DNA from: Lactobacillales bacterium
GTDB taxonomy: Bacteria > Bacillota > Bacilli > Lactobacillales > Vagococcaceae
DNA: 5,772 nucleotides
NCBI GenBank assembly: GCA_015655485.1
Contig: JAATEZ010000232.1
Location: 1-5,772 of the forward strand
Direction of reading: 5' to 3'
This document shows, piece after piece, positions 5,679 to 5,772 of the stretch (position 1 is the first letter of the stretch; each line of letters starts with the position of its first letter). The notes under the pieces are model-generated. The model was not told where the DNA came from. It saw only the letters and a list, made by a program, of their open reading frames with translations, and did not search any database. The position numbers and the translations under genes were made by a program.

Positions 5679-5708
5679 AAAGAGCTGAACGATTCATTCA
5701 GCTTTTTA
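5679..5708. terminator. Bidirectional hairpin, probable terminator of an off-window gene
   Basis: AGCTGAA (5683-5689) and TTCAGCT (5697-5703) form a stem that extends with A-T pairs to 11 bp (one G-T), around a 7-nt loop. On the plus strand it ends in TTTTT; on the minus strand the arm continues CTTTTG. Since all neighbours are on the minus strand, it most likely ends a minus-strand gene right of 5772 and isolates the uxaC operon. Confidence 0.6.
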
Positions 5709-5772
5709 TAGGATCCAGCTTCACAAGCCAGCTCACAGCGGCAAAAAGAAAAAGCTCATGGGAATCAGGGGG

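Larger units (their letters stand above)
5412..5772. other. Intergenic region upstream of uxaC, no confident gene
   Basis: No convincing gene is seen. Besides the uxaC promoter and the hairpin at 5679-5707, it holds a 7-bp inverted repeat with a 7-nt A-rich loop (5549-5569, GTGGAAC/GTTCCGC, one wobble). It also holds three GTTTCG-type half-sites: 5622-5627, and a perfect CGAAAC-AA-GTTTCG dyad at 5645-5658. At the far right, the minus strand could encode the 3' end of an off-window gene. One frame ends in LVKLDPIKS with a stop at 5698-5700, and another stops at 5733-5735. The two frames cannot be told apart here. Confidence 0.5.

Noticed and set aside
5698..5772. Partial CDS ending in LVKLDPIKS on the minus strand
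   Set aside because: Only 24 codons are visible, the stop lies inside the hairpin, and a second frame with a stop at 5733 fits the terminator equally well, so it is mentioned only in the intergenic entry.

Overview
The window looks like chromosomal sequence from a low-GC Gram-positive bacterium, most likely a lactic acid bacterium (Lactobacillales, perhaps Enterococcaceae). This rests on A+T-rich spacers, purine-rich Shine-Dalgarno sites, Gram-positive style promoters, and an N5-(carboxyethyl)ornithine synthase-like gene, an enzyme known from Lactococcus. The genus is an inference from sequence style and gene content. No search was possible.

All confident genes lie on the minus strand, so transcription runs from right to left. 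The right end (5412-5772) is mostly non-coding. It holds a hairpin that may end an off-window gene, several dyads, and the promoter region of the hexuronate operon. Next comes uxaC (4023-5411, glucuronate isomerase), followed after 14 nt by an alpha/beta-hydrolase of the acetyl-esterase type (3262-4008). This two-gene operon ends in a long hairpin terminator (3199-3254). A second operon follows from a promoter region with three consecutive palindromes (3099-3150). It contains a 91-residue protein I do not recognise (2779-3054) and a CEOS-type opine synthase (1742-2728). A weaker terminator (1664-1700) follows. The third unit is a cation diffusion facilitator with the Asn-Asp/Asp-Asp metal site seen in manganese exporters (317-1486). 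It has its own near-consensus promoter and ends in a terminator at 193-230. At the left edge another minus-strand gene begins (1-36), with a strong ribosome-binding site, a perfect -10 box and a signal-peptide-like start.

In functional terms, UxaC and the esterase suggest use of plant-derived (possibly esterified) hexuronates. The CEOS operon suggests a reductive condensation of pyruvate with ornithine or lysine, giving a carboxyethyl amino acid. The CDF protein suggests divalent-metal efflux. No mobile element, tRNA, rRNA or CRISPR array was seen. The least explained parts are the 91-aa protein tied to the opine synthase and the dense set of palindromes in nearly every promoter region.
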